Made by a program: the position numbers and the translations under genes
NCBI GenBank assembly: GCA_020247545.1
Contig: JADCIX010000011.1
Location: 62,001 to 126,000, forward strand
DNA: 64,000 nucleotides
Origin: Rhodocyclaceae bacterium
GTDB lineage: Bacteria > Pseudomonadota > Gammaproteobacteria > Burkholderiales > Usitatibacteraceae
Direction of reading: 5' to 3'
Shown: positions 1 to 9,105 of the stretch, in pieces
Layout of the letters: every line of letters begins with the position of its first letter
Position numbering within the stretch: the first letter of the stretch is position 1
Notes under the pieces: generated by a model
What the model saw: only the letters and a program-made list of their open reading frames with translations
Told to the model about the DNA's origin: nothing
Database searches by the model: none

Positions 1-1269
1 AAAGACATTTTTGTCACCTGCGGTTGGCGCTCAACCGCCGGCTCGATGATGCTCGCCAATTACGTCTCGCCGTTTGACGCCACCGTCGTCGAGCGGCTGC
101 GCGCCGCCGGTATGGTGTGTGTGGGCAAGCTGAATTGTGACGAGTTCGCCATGGGCTCATCGAACGAAAACTCGGCCTTTGGCGCGGTGCAAAACCCGTG
201 GGATACAAGCCGAATCCCTGGCGGCTCCTCGGGCGGCTCGGCCGCAGCCATCTCAGCCGGAATCGTGCCGGCCAGCACCGGTTCCGACACCGGTGGCTCA
301 CTTCGTCAGCCCGCCGCGATGACGGGGATCACCGCCATCAAACCAACCTACGGTCGCGTTTCACGCTACGGCATGATCGCCTTTGCCTCGTCGCTCGATC
401 AAGGCGGGCCGATGGCGCATACGGCTGAAGACTGCGCGCTCGTGCTCGACGCCATGGCAGGATTTGACGAGCGCGATTCAACGTCGCTCGATAGCGAAAA
501 AGCCAAAGTGTCCATTTGGCGGGCGTTTTCAGGCCAAATTGCCTCAAAACGCCCGTCAAATGTCGAGTTTGCAGGCCTACGTATCGGTGTTCCGAAGGAG
601 TTTTTTGCCGAAGGGCTGTCAGCCGATGTTGGTGCGCGGGTGACTGAAGCGATCGAAACTTTCAAAAAACACGGCGCAACGGTGGTCGATATTTCGCTGC
701 CGCGCACGGCGCTGTCCATCCCGGCGTATTACGTCATCGCGCCGGCCGAGGCGTCATCCAACTTGAGCCGCTTTGACGGCATTCGCTTCGGCCACCGCGC
801 GGCGCAATACGCCGATGTTAACGACATGATCGCCAAGAGCCGCGCCGAAGGCTTCGGCCGCGAGGTGAAACGCCGCATCCTCACCGGCGCGTATGTGCTG
901 AGCCACGGTTACTACGACGCCTACTACCTTCAGGCCCAGCGCGTGCGCCGCTTGATCGCCCAAGACTTTCAGACGGCGTTCAAATCGTGCGATCTCATCA
1001 TGGGTCCGGTCGCGCCGACCACCGCATGGAAGATCGGCGAGAAGTCGAGCGACCCGGTGGCGATGTATCTGGAGGATATCTTCACCCTCGGCGTCTCGCT
1101 GGCCGGACTGCCCGGCATGTCAGTCCCGTGCGGGTTTGATCACCAAAGGCTGCCGGTGGGATTGCAAATCATCGGCAACTATTTTGAAGAGTCGGCCATG
1201 TTGGCGGCGGCGCACCGCTACCAGCAGTTGACGGACTGGCATCTGCAATCCCCGGGAGGCCACAAATGA
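1..1269 (+). CDS. gatA: Asp/Glu-tRNA amidotransferase subunit A, 5' end outside window
   Basis: GatA is the amidase subunit of GatCAB, which converts Glu-tRNA(Gln) or Asp-tRNA(Asn) to the cognate amide form using glutamine as ammonia donor. The frame is open from base 1. The very first codon is the Lys of the KDIF motif, the catalytic lysine of amidase-signature enzymes, so roughly 75-80 N-terminal residues lie outside the window. The amidase signature [14 protein letters not shown] and the following [13 protein letters not shown] carry the cis-Ser and the nucleophilic Ser. 422 residues are visible through to the normal C-terminal part (LPVGLQIIG). The stop overlaps the gatB start in ATGA, so the two are translationally coupled. 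Identity is secure; only the start is missing. Confidence 0.97.
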   Translation, partial: KDIFVTCGWRSTAGSMMLANYVSPFDATVVERLRAAGMVCVGKLNCDEFAMGSSNENSAFGAVQNPWDTSRIPGGSSGGSAAAISAGIVPASTGSDTGGSLRQPAAMTGITAIKPTYGRVSRYGMIAFASSLDQGGPMAHTAEDCALVLDAMAGFDERDSTSLDSEKAKVSIWRAFSGQIASKRPSNVEFAGLRIGVPKEFFAEGLSADVGARVTEAIETFKKHGATVVDISLPRTALSIPAYYVIAPAEASSNLSRFDGIRFGHRAAQYADVNDMIAKSRAEGFGREVKRRILTGAYVLSHGYYDAYYLQAQRVRRLIAQDFQTAFKSCDLIMGPVAPTTAWKIGEKSSDPVAMYLEDIFTLGVSLAGLPGMSVPCGFDHQRLPVGLQIIGNYFEESAMLAAAHRYQQLTDWHLQSPGGHK

Positions 1270-2747
1270 CCTGGGAAATTGTGATCGGCATCGAAACGCA
1301 CGTGCAGCTTGCGACCCGGTCGAAGATTTTTTCGAACGCCTCTACTGCGTTCGGCGCACCACCTAATACGCAAGCTTCGGTCGTGGATTTGGCGCTCCCG
1401 GGCACGCTGCCGGTGATGAACAAACAAGCGGTCGAGTTCGCCATCAAGTTCGGTCTCGCGGTGAACGATGGGCAGACGCATAACATCGCGCGTCGTTCTA
1501 TCTTTGCGCGCAAAAACTACTTTTATCCAGACCTGCCGAAGGGCTACCAAATTTCGCAATTTGAACTGCCGGTTGTCACCGGCGGGTTTGTAGACATTCA
1601 AGTCGGCGAAGGTGAGAAAGCCACTACCAAACGCATCAACCTTACCCGCGCGCATCTTGAAGAAGACGCTGGCAAGTCGCTGCACGAAGGCCTTGAAACA
1701 CCCGGCGTATCGGGCATCGACTTAAACCGCGCGGGCACGCCGCTGTTGGAAATTGTGAGTGAGCCGGAAATGCGTTCGGCGGCGGAAGCCGTGGCGTATG
1801 CCAAAGCGTTGCATGGCCTCGTCACGTGGATCGGTATCTGTGACGGCAACATGCAGGAGGGCTCATTTCGTTGCGATGCCAACGTCTCGGTACGCCGTAT
1901 CGGCGAGCCGCTCGGTACACGCTGCGAAATCAAAAATCTGAATTCGTTCCGCTTCATGGAGCGTGCCATCAACTACGAAGTACGCCGACAAATTGAGTTG
2001 ATCGAAGACGGCGGCAAGGTGATTCAGCAAACGCGCCTCTACGATGCGGACCGCGATGAGACACGCGCGATGCGATCAAAGGAAGACGCGATGGACTATC
2101 GCTATTTTCCCGATCCGGATTTATTGCCGTTGGCAATCAGCGATAGGCAAATCGAGACCACACGCCTATCGATGCTGCGTGGCGGGGTGATTGATGTACC
2201 GGGTTCAACTCGTCAGCAACTGATCAACGCCTATGAGTTGAGCGCTTATGACGCCCAACTGCTCACGCAAAGCCGCGCCTTTGCGACGTGCTTCTTCGCG
2301 GCGTTCAGTAGCTCAGGCGAACAGGCAAAACTGTGCGCCAACTGGATCAATGGAGAGCTCGCTTCCCAGCTGAACCGCGAGTGTATTGAGCTCGTTGATT
2401 CACCGGTCAATGGCGACGAGCTCGGGCGATTGGTGAAACGCATCGCCGACGGCACGCTCTCCTCGAAGATGGCCAAACAGGTATTCGGCTACATGTGGGC
2501 GGGTGAGCACGGCGGCGATGCGGACGCCATCATCGAAGCGCGCGGCCTCAAGCAAGTCACCGACTCGGGCGCCATCGAAAAAGTCATCGACGACGTGCTG
2601 GCCAAGAATGAAAAATCGGTCGCCGAATTCAAATCCGGCAAAGACAAAGCGATTCAGGCGCTGATCGGTCAGGCGATGAAAGCCTCACAGGGCAAGGCCA
2701 ATCCGGGGCAGGTCAACGAGCTGTTGCGCAAAAAACTCGCGGAATAA
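1266..2747 (+). CDS. gatB: Asp/Glu-tRNA amidotransferase subunit B
   Basis: GatB binds the mischarged tRNA and activates (phosphorylates) the acyl group that GatA-derived ammonia then amidates. The 493-residue length is normal. Family landmarks visible: N-terminal [12 protein letters not shown], the Phe/Tyr-rich [16 protein letters not shown], the CDANVSVR motif, [11 protein letters not shown] and [12 protein letters not shown], then the C-terminal YqeY/GatB tail domain ending in [13 protein letters not shown], which contacts tRNA. The ATG overlaps the gatA stop by 4 bp. It ends 3 bp before the stop of the convergent DUF4124 gene, leaving no room for a classical intergenic terminator. Confidence 0.97.
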   Translation: MTWEIVIGIETHVQLATRSKIFSNASTAFGAPPNTQASVVDLALPGTLPVMNKQAVEFAIKFGLAVNDGQTHNIARRSIFARKNYFYPDLPKGYQISQFELPVVTGGFVDIQVGEGEKATTKRINLTRAHLEEDAGKSLHEGLETPGVSGIDLNRAGTPLLEIVSEPEMRSAAEAVAYAKALHGLVTWIGICDGNMQEGSFRCDANVSVRRIGEPLGTRCEIKNLNSFRFMERAINYEVRRQIELIEDGGKVIQQTRLYDADRDETRAMRSKEDAMDYRYFPDPDLLPLAISDRQIETTRLSMLRGGVIDVPGSTRQQLINAYELSAYDAQLLTQSRAFATCFFAAFSSSGEQAKLCANWINGELASQLNRECIELVDSPVNGDELGRLVKRIADGTLSSKMAKQVFGYMWAGEHGGDADAIIEARGLKQVTDSGAIEKVIDDVLAKNEKSVAEFKSGKDKAIQALIGQAMKASQGKANPGQVNELLRKKLAE

Positions 2748-2750
2748 TGA

Positions 2751-3512
2751 TTAGCGTGAAGCGCCTTTTGGAATCGGCGCTTCGATCAGCACATTGCCCT
2801 GCTCGTCGAGCACCGTACCGGGACGCATGCCACCCTTCAAGCGACGGAAACGCTCTTTTTCGCCTTCGTAGCGCGCGATGGTGGCATTTTTGTCGGCGTC
2901 CAGCCGGGTCATTTCAAGCACTAAGTTGCCACGATCAGACGTGACTCGATCAAAGTCGGCCTGGAGCTGCGCCGGTACTTCCCGCTCGTTGTTCTTGCCG
3001 CCTTTGGCGTCCTTTCCGTCCTTCGCCGCTTCGGCGACTTTCGCTTTGGCCGTCTTGCGCTTGCCGGCGACATAGAACTCCATCTGATTGTTCACCTTCT
3101 CCAAGCGGGCGTCGACATCGGCAATACGCACTTCCAGAAACTTGCGACGCTGCTCGATCTGGGCGACGTCTTTATCGCGGATAACGTCTATCTCCCGCTC
3201 AGCGCCATAGGTACCGAGCAGGGCAAGATCTTTCTGTCGCTGTTCCGCAACTTTCTTGTCGTTTTCGCGTTGTTTGGCGTCGGCTTCCGCCTTCGCCTTC
3301 TGTTGCTCCAGCGTGAGGGGCGCGTCGAGCTTGCGAATCGTGCGCCCCTGTTTGGATATCTCCGTAACATCCTTCTTGGCACAGGCCGCAGGCATGGTCT
3401 CGCCGAAGTAAGTTACGCCTTTGTCATCAACGCAGCGAAACAACGTCGATTGAGCGTGCACTGACGCGATCATGCAGAGCAGCACCGGCAGCAAGATTCG
3501 AGAAACAGTCAT
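2751..3512 (-). CDS. DUF4124 domain protein, exported, coiled-coil rich
   Basis: The start at 3512 gives a clean signal peptide (MTVSRILLPVLLCMIASVHA); a longer frame from 3614 would overlap the pyrE stop and put a hydrophilic tail ahead of the signal, so it is not preferred. The first mature 50 residues (FRCVDDKGVTYFGE...PAAC) match DUF4124, a small beta-rich periplasmic domain common in betaproteobacteria. The remaining about 170 residues are charged and heptad-like (Gln/Lys/Glu/Asp rich), predicting a long coiled coil with a Lys/Gly/Asp-rich linker. 253 residues. Molecular function is unknown for this family. It lies convergent to gatB and just downstream of pyrE on the same strand. Confidence 0.8.
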   Translation of the reverse strand: MTVSRILLPVLLCMIASVHAQSTLFRCVDDKGVTYFGETMPAACAKKDVTEISKQGRTIRKLDAPLTLEQQKAKAEADAKQRENDKKVAEQRQKDLALLGTYGAEREIDVIRDKDVAQIEQRRKFLEVRIADVDARLEKVNNQMEFYVAGKRKTAKAKVAEAAKDGKDAKGGKNNEREVPAQLQADFDRVTSDRGNLVLEMTRLDADKNATIARYEGEKERFRRLKGGMRPGTVLDEQGNVLIEAPIPKGASR

Positions 3513-3582
3513 TGTTGAATGCGCGGAAACAGAGACACGAAATTGATAAGTCACCGGGCTCTGTCTCAGCGCGACGGGAAAT

Positions 3583-4239
3583 TTACGCGCCGTACTGCGC
3601 CCGGTAGGCCGCAATTTTTGCCAGTTTATCGTCTTCGCTGCCGTTTGCCGCGTTTTTTTCGGTCAACCAAGCGACAATATCTGCAAGTGTTGCAACGGGA
3701 ACGACGGGAATGCCATGTTGCTCGCTGACTTCCTGCGCCGCCGAGAGTTCCTTCAGGCCCTTTTCTTGCCGGTCCAGGGAGATCACCACCGCTGCCGGGA
3801 TCGCGCCAGCATCGCGAATCATCGTGACCGACTCGCGCACCGACGTACCGGCGGAAATCACGTCATCAACAATCAGCACTCTTCCAGCCAAGGGGGCGCC
3901 GACGATTAGCCCACCCTCACCGTGGTCTTTGGCCTCCTTACGATTAAATGCAAACGGCACGTTGCGACCCATGTCCGCCAGTTTGATCGCCATGCCGGCA
4001 GCCAAGGTGATGCCCTTGTAGGCTGGCCCAAAAATCATGTCAAAGGGCACCTCGGAGGCCATCGCCGCCTGGGCGTAGAACCCCGCCAATTTGCCCATTG
4101 ACGCACCGTCATTGAACAAACCCGAATTAAAGAAATACGGGGAGAGACGACCGGCCTTGGTTTTGAACTCCCCAAAACGCAGCGCATTCTGCGCGATGGC
4201 AAATTCAACAAATTCTGTGCGGAAGTCAGTAGCGGACAT
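3583..4239 (-). CDS. pyrE: orotate phosphoribosyltransferase
   Basis: PyrE joins orotate to PRPP to make OMP in pyrimidine synthesis, in the cytosol as a dimer. 218 residues, normal for the gamma/betaproteobacterial type. Visible landmarks: N-terminal FVEFAIAQNALRFGEFKTKAGR, the substrate loop SPYFFNSGLF, the GPAYKGI turn, FAFNRKEAKDHGEGG (flexible catalytic loop with Lys and His) and the PRPP-binding motif VLIVDDVISAGTS. It is divergent from xth, with about 110 bp between the two starts holding both promoters. Confidence 0.96.
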   Translation of the reverse strand: MSATDFRTEFVEFAIAQNALRFGEFKTKAGRLSPYFFNSGLFNDGASMGKLAGFYAQAAMASEVPFDMIFGPAYKGITLAAGMAIKLADMGRNVPFAFNRKEAKDHGEGGLIVGAPLAGRVLIVDDVISAGTSVRESVTMIRDAGAIPAAVVISLDRQEKGLKELSAAQEVSEQHGIPVVPVATLADIVAWLTEKNAANGSEDDKLAKIAAYRAQYGA

Positions 4240-4348
4240 ATGGGAACCGGAAAGTGGACTGGTTGTGCAACAGCAGCTGCGAGGGAACGGGGCGGAGGCA
4301 CTTGATGCCCCATAATTTCATCTTTTCCTCATTTTACGGGCCTCTTTC

Positions 4349-5122
4349 ATGCGTGTCATTTCGGTTAACGTCAACGGCATTCGTTCGGCGACCTCAAAGG
4401 GCATCATCAAGTGGCTAAAAACACAAAAGCCGGACGTTGTTTGCCTGCAAGAGATCAAGGCGCTGGAAAGTGATATTCCGGAAGAAGTGCTGCGTTGGAA
4501 GCATATGCATGCCTTTTATCATCCGGCGGAGAAGAAGGGTTACGCCGGTGTGGCGGTGTTTTCGAAGCGGGAACCGGACAAAATCATCATCGGGACTGGC
4601 ATCAAGTGGATCGACGCTGAAGGACGCTACTTGGAAGTGCAGTTCGGCGACCTATCGGTGGTGTCACTCTACGTCCCATCCGGATCGGCGTCCGAGGAAG
4701 CGCAAGCGAAGAAGTTCCGCTTCATGGATGCCTTTATGCCGTACCTGAAGAAGCTTAAGCAGTCCGGGCGCGAGAGCATCATCGTCGGCGACTGGAATAT
4801 CGCACACAAAGAAATCGACCTCAAAAACTGGCGCGGCAACAAGAAAAACTCCGGCTTTTTACCCGAAGAGCGCGAATGGCTGACCACGCTGTTCGACAAA
4901 GTCGGTTATATCGACACCTTCCGCACGTTGAACGACAAACCCGACCAATACACCTGGTGGTCCAACCGTGGCAACGCGCGTGAAAACAATGTCGGTTGGC
5001 GCATCGACTATCACATCTGTACACCCGGCATTTCGGCGAAAGCCACCAAAACCAGCGTGTATACCAAGGCTTGGTTTTCCGACCACGCCCCTCTCACCAT
5101 CGACTACGACTACACACTTTGA
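4349..5122 (+). CDS. xth: exodeoxyribonuclease III (AP endonuclease)
   Basis: Exonuclease III family enzyme for base-excision repair: cuts at abasic sites and trims 3' blocked ends. 257 residues, the compact ExoA-like size. Seen in order: N-terminal NVNGIRS (Asn ligand), CLQEIK (Glu metal ligand), the SLYVPSGS loop, GDWNIAHKEIDLKNW (Asp/Asn catalytic pair), GWRIDYHI and the C-terminal WFSDHAPL (Asp-His pair). All catalytic positions are kept. Its TGA overlaps the TTG start of the next gene (TTGA), implying coupled translation with the ABC-F gene. pyrE is divergent upstream. Confidence 0.95.
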   Translation: MRVISVNVNGIRSATSKGIIKWLKTQKPDVVCLQEIKALESDIPEEVLRWKHMHAFYHPAEKKGYAGVAVFSKREPDKIIIGTGIKWIDAEGRYLEVQFGDLSVVSLYVPSGSASEEAQAKKFRFMDAFMPYLKKLKQSGRESIIVGDWNIAHKEIDLKNWRGNKKNSGFLPEEREWLTTLFDKVGYIDTFRTLNDKPDQYTWWSNRGNARENNVGWRIDYHICTPGISAKATKTSVYTKAWFSDHAPLTIDYDYTL

Positions 5123-7131
5123 TTCGCATCTCCAACCTCACTCTCGCACGCGGCACCAAACGTCTTTTTGATAACGCCAACTTAACCCTTTTCCCCGGCC
5201 ACAAAGTTGGGTTGGTTGGGGCAAACGGCATCGGTAAATCGACTCTGTTTGCGTTGATGCGCGGCGAAATGCACCAAGATTCAGGCGACCTGGAAATGCC
5301 ACCGTCTTGGGTGATCGCACACGTCGCACAACACACCCCACAAAGTACGTTGTCGGCGCTCGAATACACACTCGACGGCGACCGTGAGCTGCGGGTATTG
5401 GAAACCGAACTCGCAAAAGCGGAGGCCGCCGACTGGCACGCTCATTTGACTTCTGCGGAGCACGAAAAGCTGGCTGCGGAGTTGTCACATCTGCACACCC
5501 GCTTTGAAGAGATCGGCGGCTACGCGGCGCGATCCCGTGCGGCGGCGCTGTTATCCGGCTTGGGCTTTAATGAAGAGCAACAAGAACTCGCCGTGAGCAC
5601 CTTCTCCGGCGGCTGGCGTATGCGTTTGAACTTGGCCCAAGCGCTGATGTGTCGCTCGGACTTGTTACTGCTTGATGAACCCACCAACCACCTAGATCTT
5701 GACGCGGTGATGTGGATTGAAGACTGGCTGGCGCAGTATCGCGGCACGTTGTTTCTGATTACCCACGATCGTGACTTTCTCGATGCGGTAGTCAACCAAG
5801 TGGTGCATGTTGAGAATCAAAAGCTCAATCAATACAGCGGCAACTATTCAACCTTCGAGCGCACCCGCGCGATGCAGCTCGCCAACCAGCAAGCGCAGCA
5901 CATCAAACAGCAACGCCAGGTTGCGCATTTACACAGCTTTATTGATCGCTTTAAGGCAAAGGCGACCAAAGCGAAACAAGCGCAGAGTCGCATCAAGACG
6001 CTGGAGCGGATGGAAATCATCGCCGCAGCGCACGTTGATTCACCGTTTGAGTTTTCGTTTCGCAAGCCCGTAGCCGCACCCCGCCAACTGCTGCACCTGA
6101 AAGAAGCTGAACTCGGTTACGAATCTAAAACGGTGCTGCCGCACGTTGAGTGGCGATTGTTTTACGGCGACAAAATCGGCCTGCTGGGCCCCAACGGCGC
6201 GGGTAAATCCACCTTGGTGAAAACTCTGGCCGGAACGCTGGCGCAGAAAAAAGGTGGCCGTTACGAAGGGCAGGGCTTGAAGATCGGCTACTTTGCGCAG
6301 CACCAGATTGAGCAACTCCGAACCGATGAATCGGCGCTGATGCATTTCAAACGCCTCGACCCCACCACCCGCGAGCAAGAGTTCCGCAACTTTTTGGGTG
6401 GCTTCGACTTTCGCGGCAGCCGTGTTGAAGAGCCGGTCGGTCCGTTCTCCGGCGGCGAAAAAGCCCGCCTGGCGTTGGCGCTGATCGTCTGGCAAAAGCC
6501 AAATCTCCTACTGCTTGATGAGCCGACCAACCACCTCGATATCGACATGCGTGAAGCGCTCGCAGAAGCGCTACAAGAATTTGAAGGCACCCTGGTCGTG
6601 GTGGCGCATGATCGGCATTTGCTCAAAGCGACCGCCGATCAACTGTGGCTGGTCGCCGACGGCGAAGTCAAAGAATTCGCCGGAGATCTGGATGACTACA
6701 AACAATGGGCGAAACAGTACGCAACGGCCAAGGCCAAGGGCTTCAAGGACTATCGCGATGCCAAACCCAAGGAAGGACGGGCGGAACCAGCCAAAGGTGG
6801 TCCAAAACCCCCGCCAGTGCTAGAGGTTGCGGCTACGTCGCCCGCTGACCGTAAGGAGCAAAAGAAGAGCGAGGCCGAAGCCCGCCAGCGGCTCGCGGCT
6901 GCCCGCAAACCATTGGAAAAGAAGCTCGCCGAGCTGGACTCCAAACTGAAAGCACTGACGGCTGAGAAGACCAACATCGAGACGTGGTTGAGCGATGAAT
7001 CGGCGTATACCAATGAGAAAAAGCCGCAACTGCAAGAAATGTTGAAACGGCAGGGTGAAGTCGTCGGCGCGATCAGTGACGTGGAGTGGGAGTGGCTAGC
7101 AACGAGCGAGAAATTGGTGGGGATCGTATGA
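5119..7131 (+). CDS. yheS: ABC-F family ATPase, YheS type
   Basis: ABC-F proteins carry two ATPase domains and no membrane segments; most act on the ribosome. The sequence follows E. coli YheS closely from end to end: first Walker A GANGIGKST, signature FSGGWRMRL, Walker B LLLLDEPTNHLDLDAVMW, the long inter-domain arm (RFKAKATKAKQAQSRIKTLERME), second Walker A GPNGAGKST, signature FSGGEKARLAL and Walker B DEPTNHLDID, then a charged coiled-coil C-terminus. Start chosen at the TTG overlapping the xth stop, because homology begins at IRISNLTLARG right after it; a longer frame from 4996 lies inside xth. 670 residues with this start. The precise ribosomal role of YheS is not settled. Confidence 0.92.
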   Translation: MIRISNLTLARGTKRLFDNANLTLFPGHKVGLVGANGIGKSTLFALMRGEMHQDSGDLEMPPSWVIAHVAQHTPQSTLSALEYTLDGDRELRVLETELAKAEAADWHAHLTSAEHEKLAAELSHLHTRFEEIGGYAARSRAAALLSGLGFNEEQQELAVSTFSGGWRMRLNLAQALMCRSDLLLLDEPTNHLDLDAVMWIEDWLAQYRGTLFLITHDRDFLDAVVNQVVHVENQKLNQYSGNYSTFERTRAMQLANQQAQHIKQQRQVAHLHSFIDRFKAKATKAKQAQSRIKTLERMEIIAAAHVDSPFEFSFRKPVAAPRQLLHLKEAELGYESKTVLPHVEWRLFYGDKIGLLGPNGAGKSTLVKTLAGTLAQKKGGRYEGQGLKIGYFAQHQIEQLRTDESALMHFKRLDPTTREQEFRNFLGGFDFRGSRVEEPVGPFSGGEKARLALALIVWQKPNLLLLDEPTNHLDIDMREALAEALQEFEGTLVVVAHDRHLLKATADQLWLVADGEVKEFAGDLDDYKQWAKQYATAKAKGFKDYRDAKPKEGRAEPAKGGPKPPPVLEVAATSPADRKEQKKSEAEARQRLAAARKPLEKKLAELDSKLKALTAEKTNIETWLSDESAYTNEKKPQLQEMLKRQGEVVGAISDVEWEWLATSEKLVGIV

Positions 7132-7273
7132 ATTTTTACGGGTTTTTGCCGAAGTGTTAATTTAAATTTTAATCAAAGTTGAAATCTCAATTGGCGCGGG
7201 GTAAGTTGCGCCTGACGCAAATCGCGTTTTCGTACAGGTGTATGCCTCAAACAAACCCAAACAGGAGATTTTC

Positions 7274-7878
7274 ATGAATTTGAAATCTGTTATGTGATGC
7301 GTATTCGCATTAGGTCTGAGCATTACAGGTGGCGCATTTGCCACTGATTTGTCAACATCCAACCCGTTGGACGAAAAGACATTGATGAGCCCTTCTGCTT
7401 ATGCTCTTTTGGTCGCACCAATTAAGTCTAAGTCAGTCTTGGATACGCATATAGTGGAAGACGCTGATTCGCCTCTGTCGAAGTTGTCGACAAGTGCACA
7501 AACAGAATTTTCCGCCAGCATCCGATTCGATGAAAAGGGCATTACTGGATTTAGAGATGACGCACTCGCGACGCACTCGCGGGGCTTACTGCAACAGACG
7601 CACACAAGATACTCGCCCTTTTCGGGGCGCAGCGCGCCACCCGACTGATTGACAACCTGCGGATCGCTTCAGATACCGATGCCGCAATCATGAAAGGAAC
7701 GTTTTTTGTGAGGGGCAAACGATTTGATCCGGCAGCGCGCAACACACAACTAAAGTTTGGCCAGTGGTATGACGCCGACGACTTCTCACAAGGCGGAACA
7801 GATCACAACGGCTACTACTGTGCACAACGGGCCACATGCCTACAAGCTTCGAACGCTATTTGTATGTCGTCATGCTAA
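7274..7878 (+). pseudogene. decayed gene for an exported protein (nonsense plus 11-bp duplication)
   Basis: A good ribosome site (AGGAG, 7263-7267) precedes ATG at 7274. The frame reads MNLKSVM, then TGA at codon 8 (7295-7297), then continues in the same frame as the rest of a signal peptide (CVFALGLSITGGAFA) and a mature part. Near 7559 an 11-bp unit is duplicated in tandem and shifts the frame; removing one copy joins FRDDALA to GLTATDAHKILALFGAQ and leads through FVRGKRFDPAARN to a stop at 7876-7878. So the intact ancestor was a secreted protein of about 200 residues with a Cys-containing tail. Family not recognised. Two independent lesions argue for a true pseudogene rather than a sequencing error, although that should be borne in mind. 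Confidence 0.7.
7559..7580 (+). repeat. 11-bp tandem duplication causing a frameshift
   Basis: GACGCACTCGC occurs twice back to back (7559-7569 and 7570-7580). Because 11 is not a multiple of three it breaks the reading frame of the exported-protein gene; the frames on both sides join smoothly if one copy is removed. Confidence 0.85.
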
Positions 7879-7957
7879 ATTGTGATCAAGCTGGCCAATG
7901 GACATTGATCAGCTGGCATCGGCGGGCGGCACTTGTTGCCCCCGCCCCCTGAAAGCG

Positions 7958-8893
7958 ATGTGTATATTGATGACACGGCATTCGTCAGTTGTATTCATGG
8001 TTGCGGCACTGTGCATATATATTCCAGGATGCACGCACACCTCGTCGGTGCGCGTTGGTGCGCCAGATTTTTTCAAGGTCGAAGCAGAAATTCCTCGAAT
8101 GGAAGTCGTTGACGACGTCAAGCGGGCAACACTTGTATTGGCATTCAACCGCTACATCGGGGATTTTCCACCCCAGGGGGCGCTGTCGGCCACGCATGAT
8201 GCAGATTTGGATTTGTATTTGCGAATTGCACAAAGCATGGTGTTCTACACGAACATGACCTCTTACGCGATCCAACAGAAGTTGATCTTGGACGAGAATA
8301 CGCGGCGACAACGTACCACTGCTGCGCAGAGACTTGAGTACTATAAAAGTTTGATTCTCGTTAGAGATTTCAAGAACGCTGTTGACTTTGCATCCCAGCT
8401 TCAACCTCCTGCCGAGGATGTGCTGCCGGAAATGGTTGATCCACTAGGGCGTGGCTTCACTGGACCTTCAGCGTGGCAACTTCACCCGCTGCTTGATATT
8501 GCTACCCGTGTTCCGGCCAATCTCAGTGCAGATTGGCAAATTGTTGTGGTCGCGCATCCGCGCTGCGGGTTCTCGCGGCGAATGATGCAACATATCAACG
8601 CTGACACTACGCTTTCTAGCGAAGTGAAGGGACGCATCCAGTTTGTCACCCCCCAGCACTCTCAATTCGACTTTAAAACACTGCGCGACTGGAATCGCCG
8701 CTATCCGGATCAGGCACTTTCGGTTGTTCACATTGCGTCTGAGTGGCCTTTCGACGAGTTTTCGGCAACACCGATCACCTATTTCCTCCACAAAGGGATA
8801 GTGCAGAAAAAATTGGTGGGGTGGCGCAACGAAACCCATCGAGATCGGTTCGCCGATGCAATTTCGGAATTGAAAAGGCTGCCCGCCAAATAG
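7958..8893 (+). CDS. putative lipoprotein with C-terminal thioredoxin-like fold (CGFS motif)
   Basis: Start at ATG 7958 (or 7970) gives a type II signal peptide ending in the lipobox YIPGC, so the mature protein is probably an outer- or inner-membrane lipoprotein facing the periplasm. The middle part (residues about 40-190) is helical and unrecognised. The C-terminal about 110 residues look thioredoxin-like: a strand IVVVAHPRCGFSRRM with a CxxS active-site motif at the start of the helix, and ATPITYFLHKG, which resembles the cis-Pro loop. Only one Cys is kept, as in monothiol redox proteins. 311 residues from 7958. A longer frame from 7898 exists but its N-terminus is not signal-like. It sits 79 bp after the pseudogene. 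Function not assigned. Confidence 0.65.
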   Translation: MCILMTRHSSVVFMVAALCIYIPGCTHTSSVRVGAPDFFKVEAEIPRMEVVDDVKRATLVLAFNRYIGDFPPQGALSATHDADLDLYLRIAQSMVFYTNMTSYAIQQKLILDENTRRQRTTAAQRLEYYKSLILVRDFKNAVDFASQLQPPAEDVLPEMVDPLGRGFTGPSAWQLHPLLDIATRVPANLSADWQIVVVAHPRCGFSRRMMQHINADTTLSSEVKGRIQFVTPQHSQFDFKTLRDWNRRYPDQALSVVHIASEWPFDEFSATPITYFLHKGIVQKKLVGWRNETHRDRFADAISELKRLPAK

Positions 8894-9105
8894 CCGCACA
8901 AGCAGGCTTCAAGCCACGGCGTCGATGCCAATTGGGAAATGTCTGCGTGCTTGCTTGTCGTCACGACAACAGCTTCGCGCTTGACCTATCGGCGGCAGGC
9001 CGAATTCATCCTTGATTTGGCGGTGTTTGTCGCAGCCGCGCCTGAGCAGAGGACGGAGCGCACAGAATTCCGCCATCGCCATTCTTTGCCAAAAAAGGAA
9101 ATCGT

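Noticed and set aside
1218-1685. Minus-strand frames inside gatB and other strong genes
   Set aside because: They mirror codon structure of the real genes and have no independent support.
4996-5118. Longer start for the YheS-like gene
   Set aside because: This part lies inside xth in another frame and does not match the family; homology begins right after TTG 5119.
7274-7300. Reading the TGA at codon 8 as selenocysteine
   Set aside because: It lies inside a signal peptide, no SECIS-like hairpin follows closely, and a second lesion downstream points to decay.
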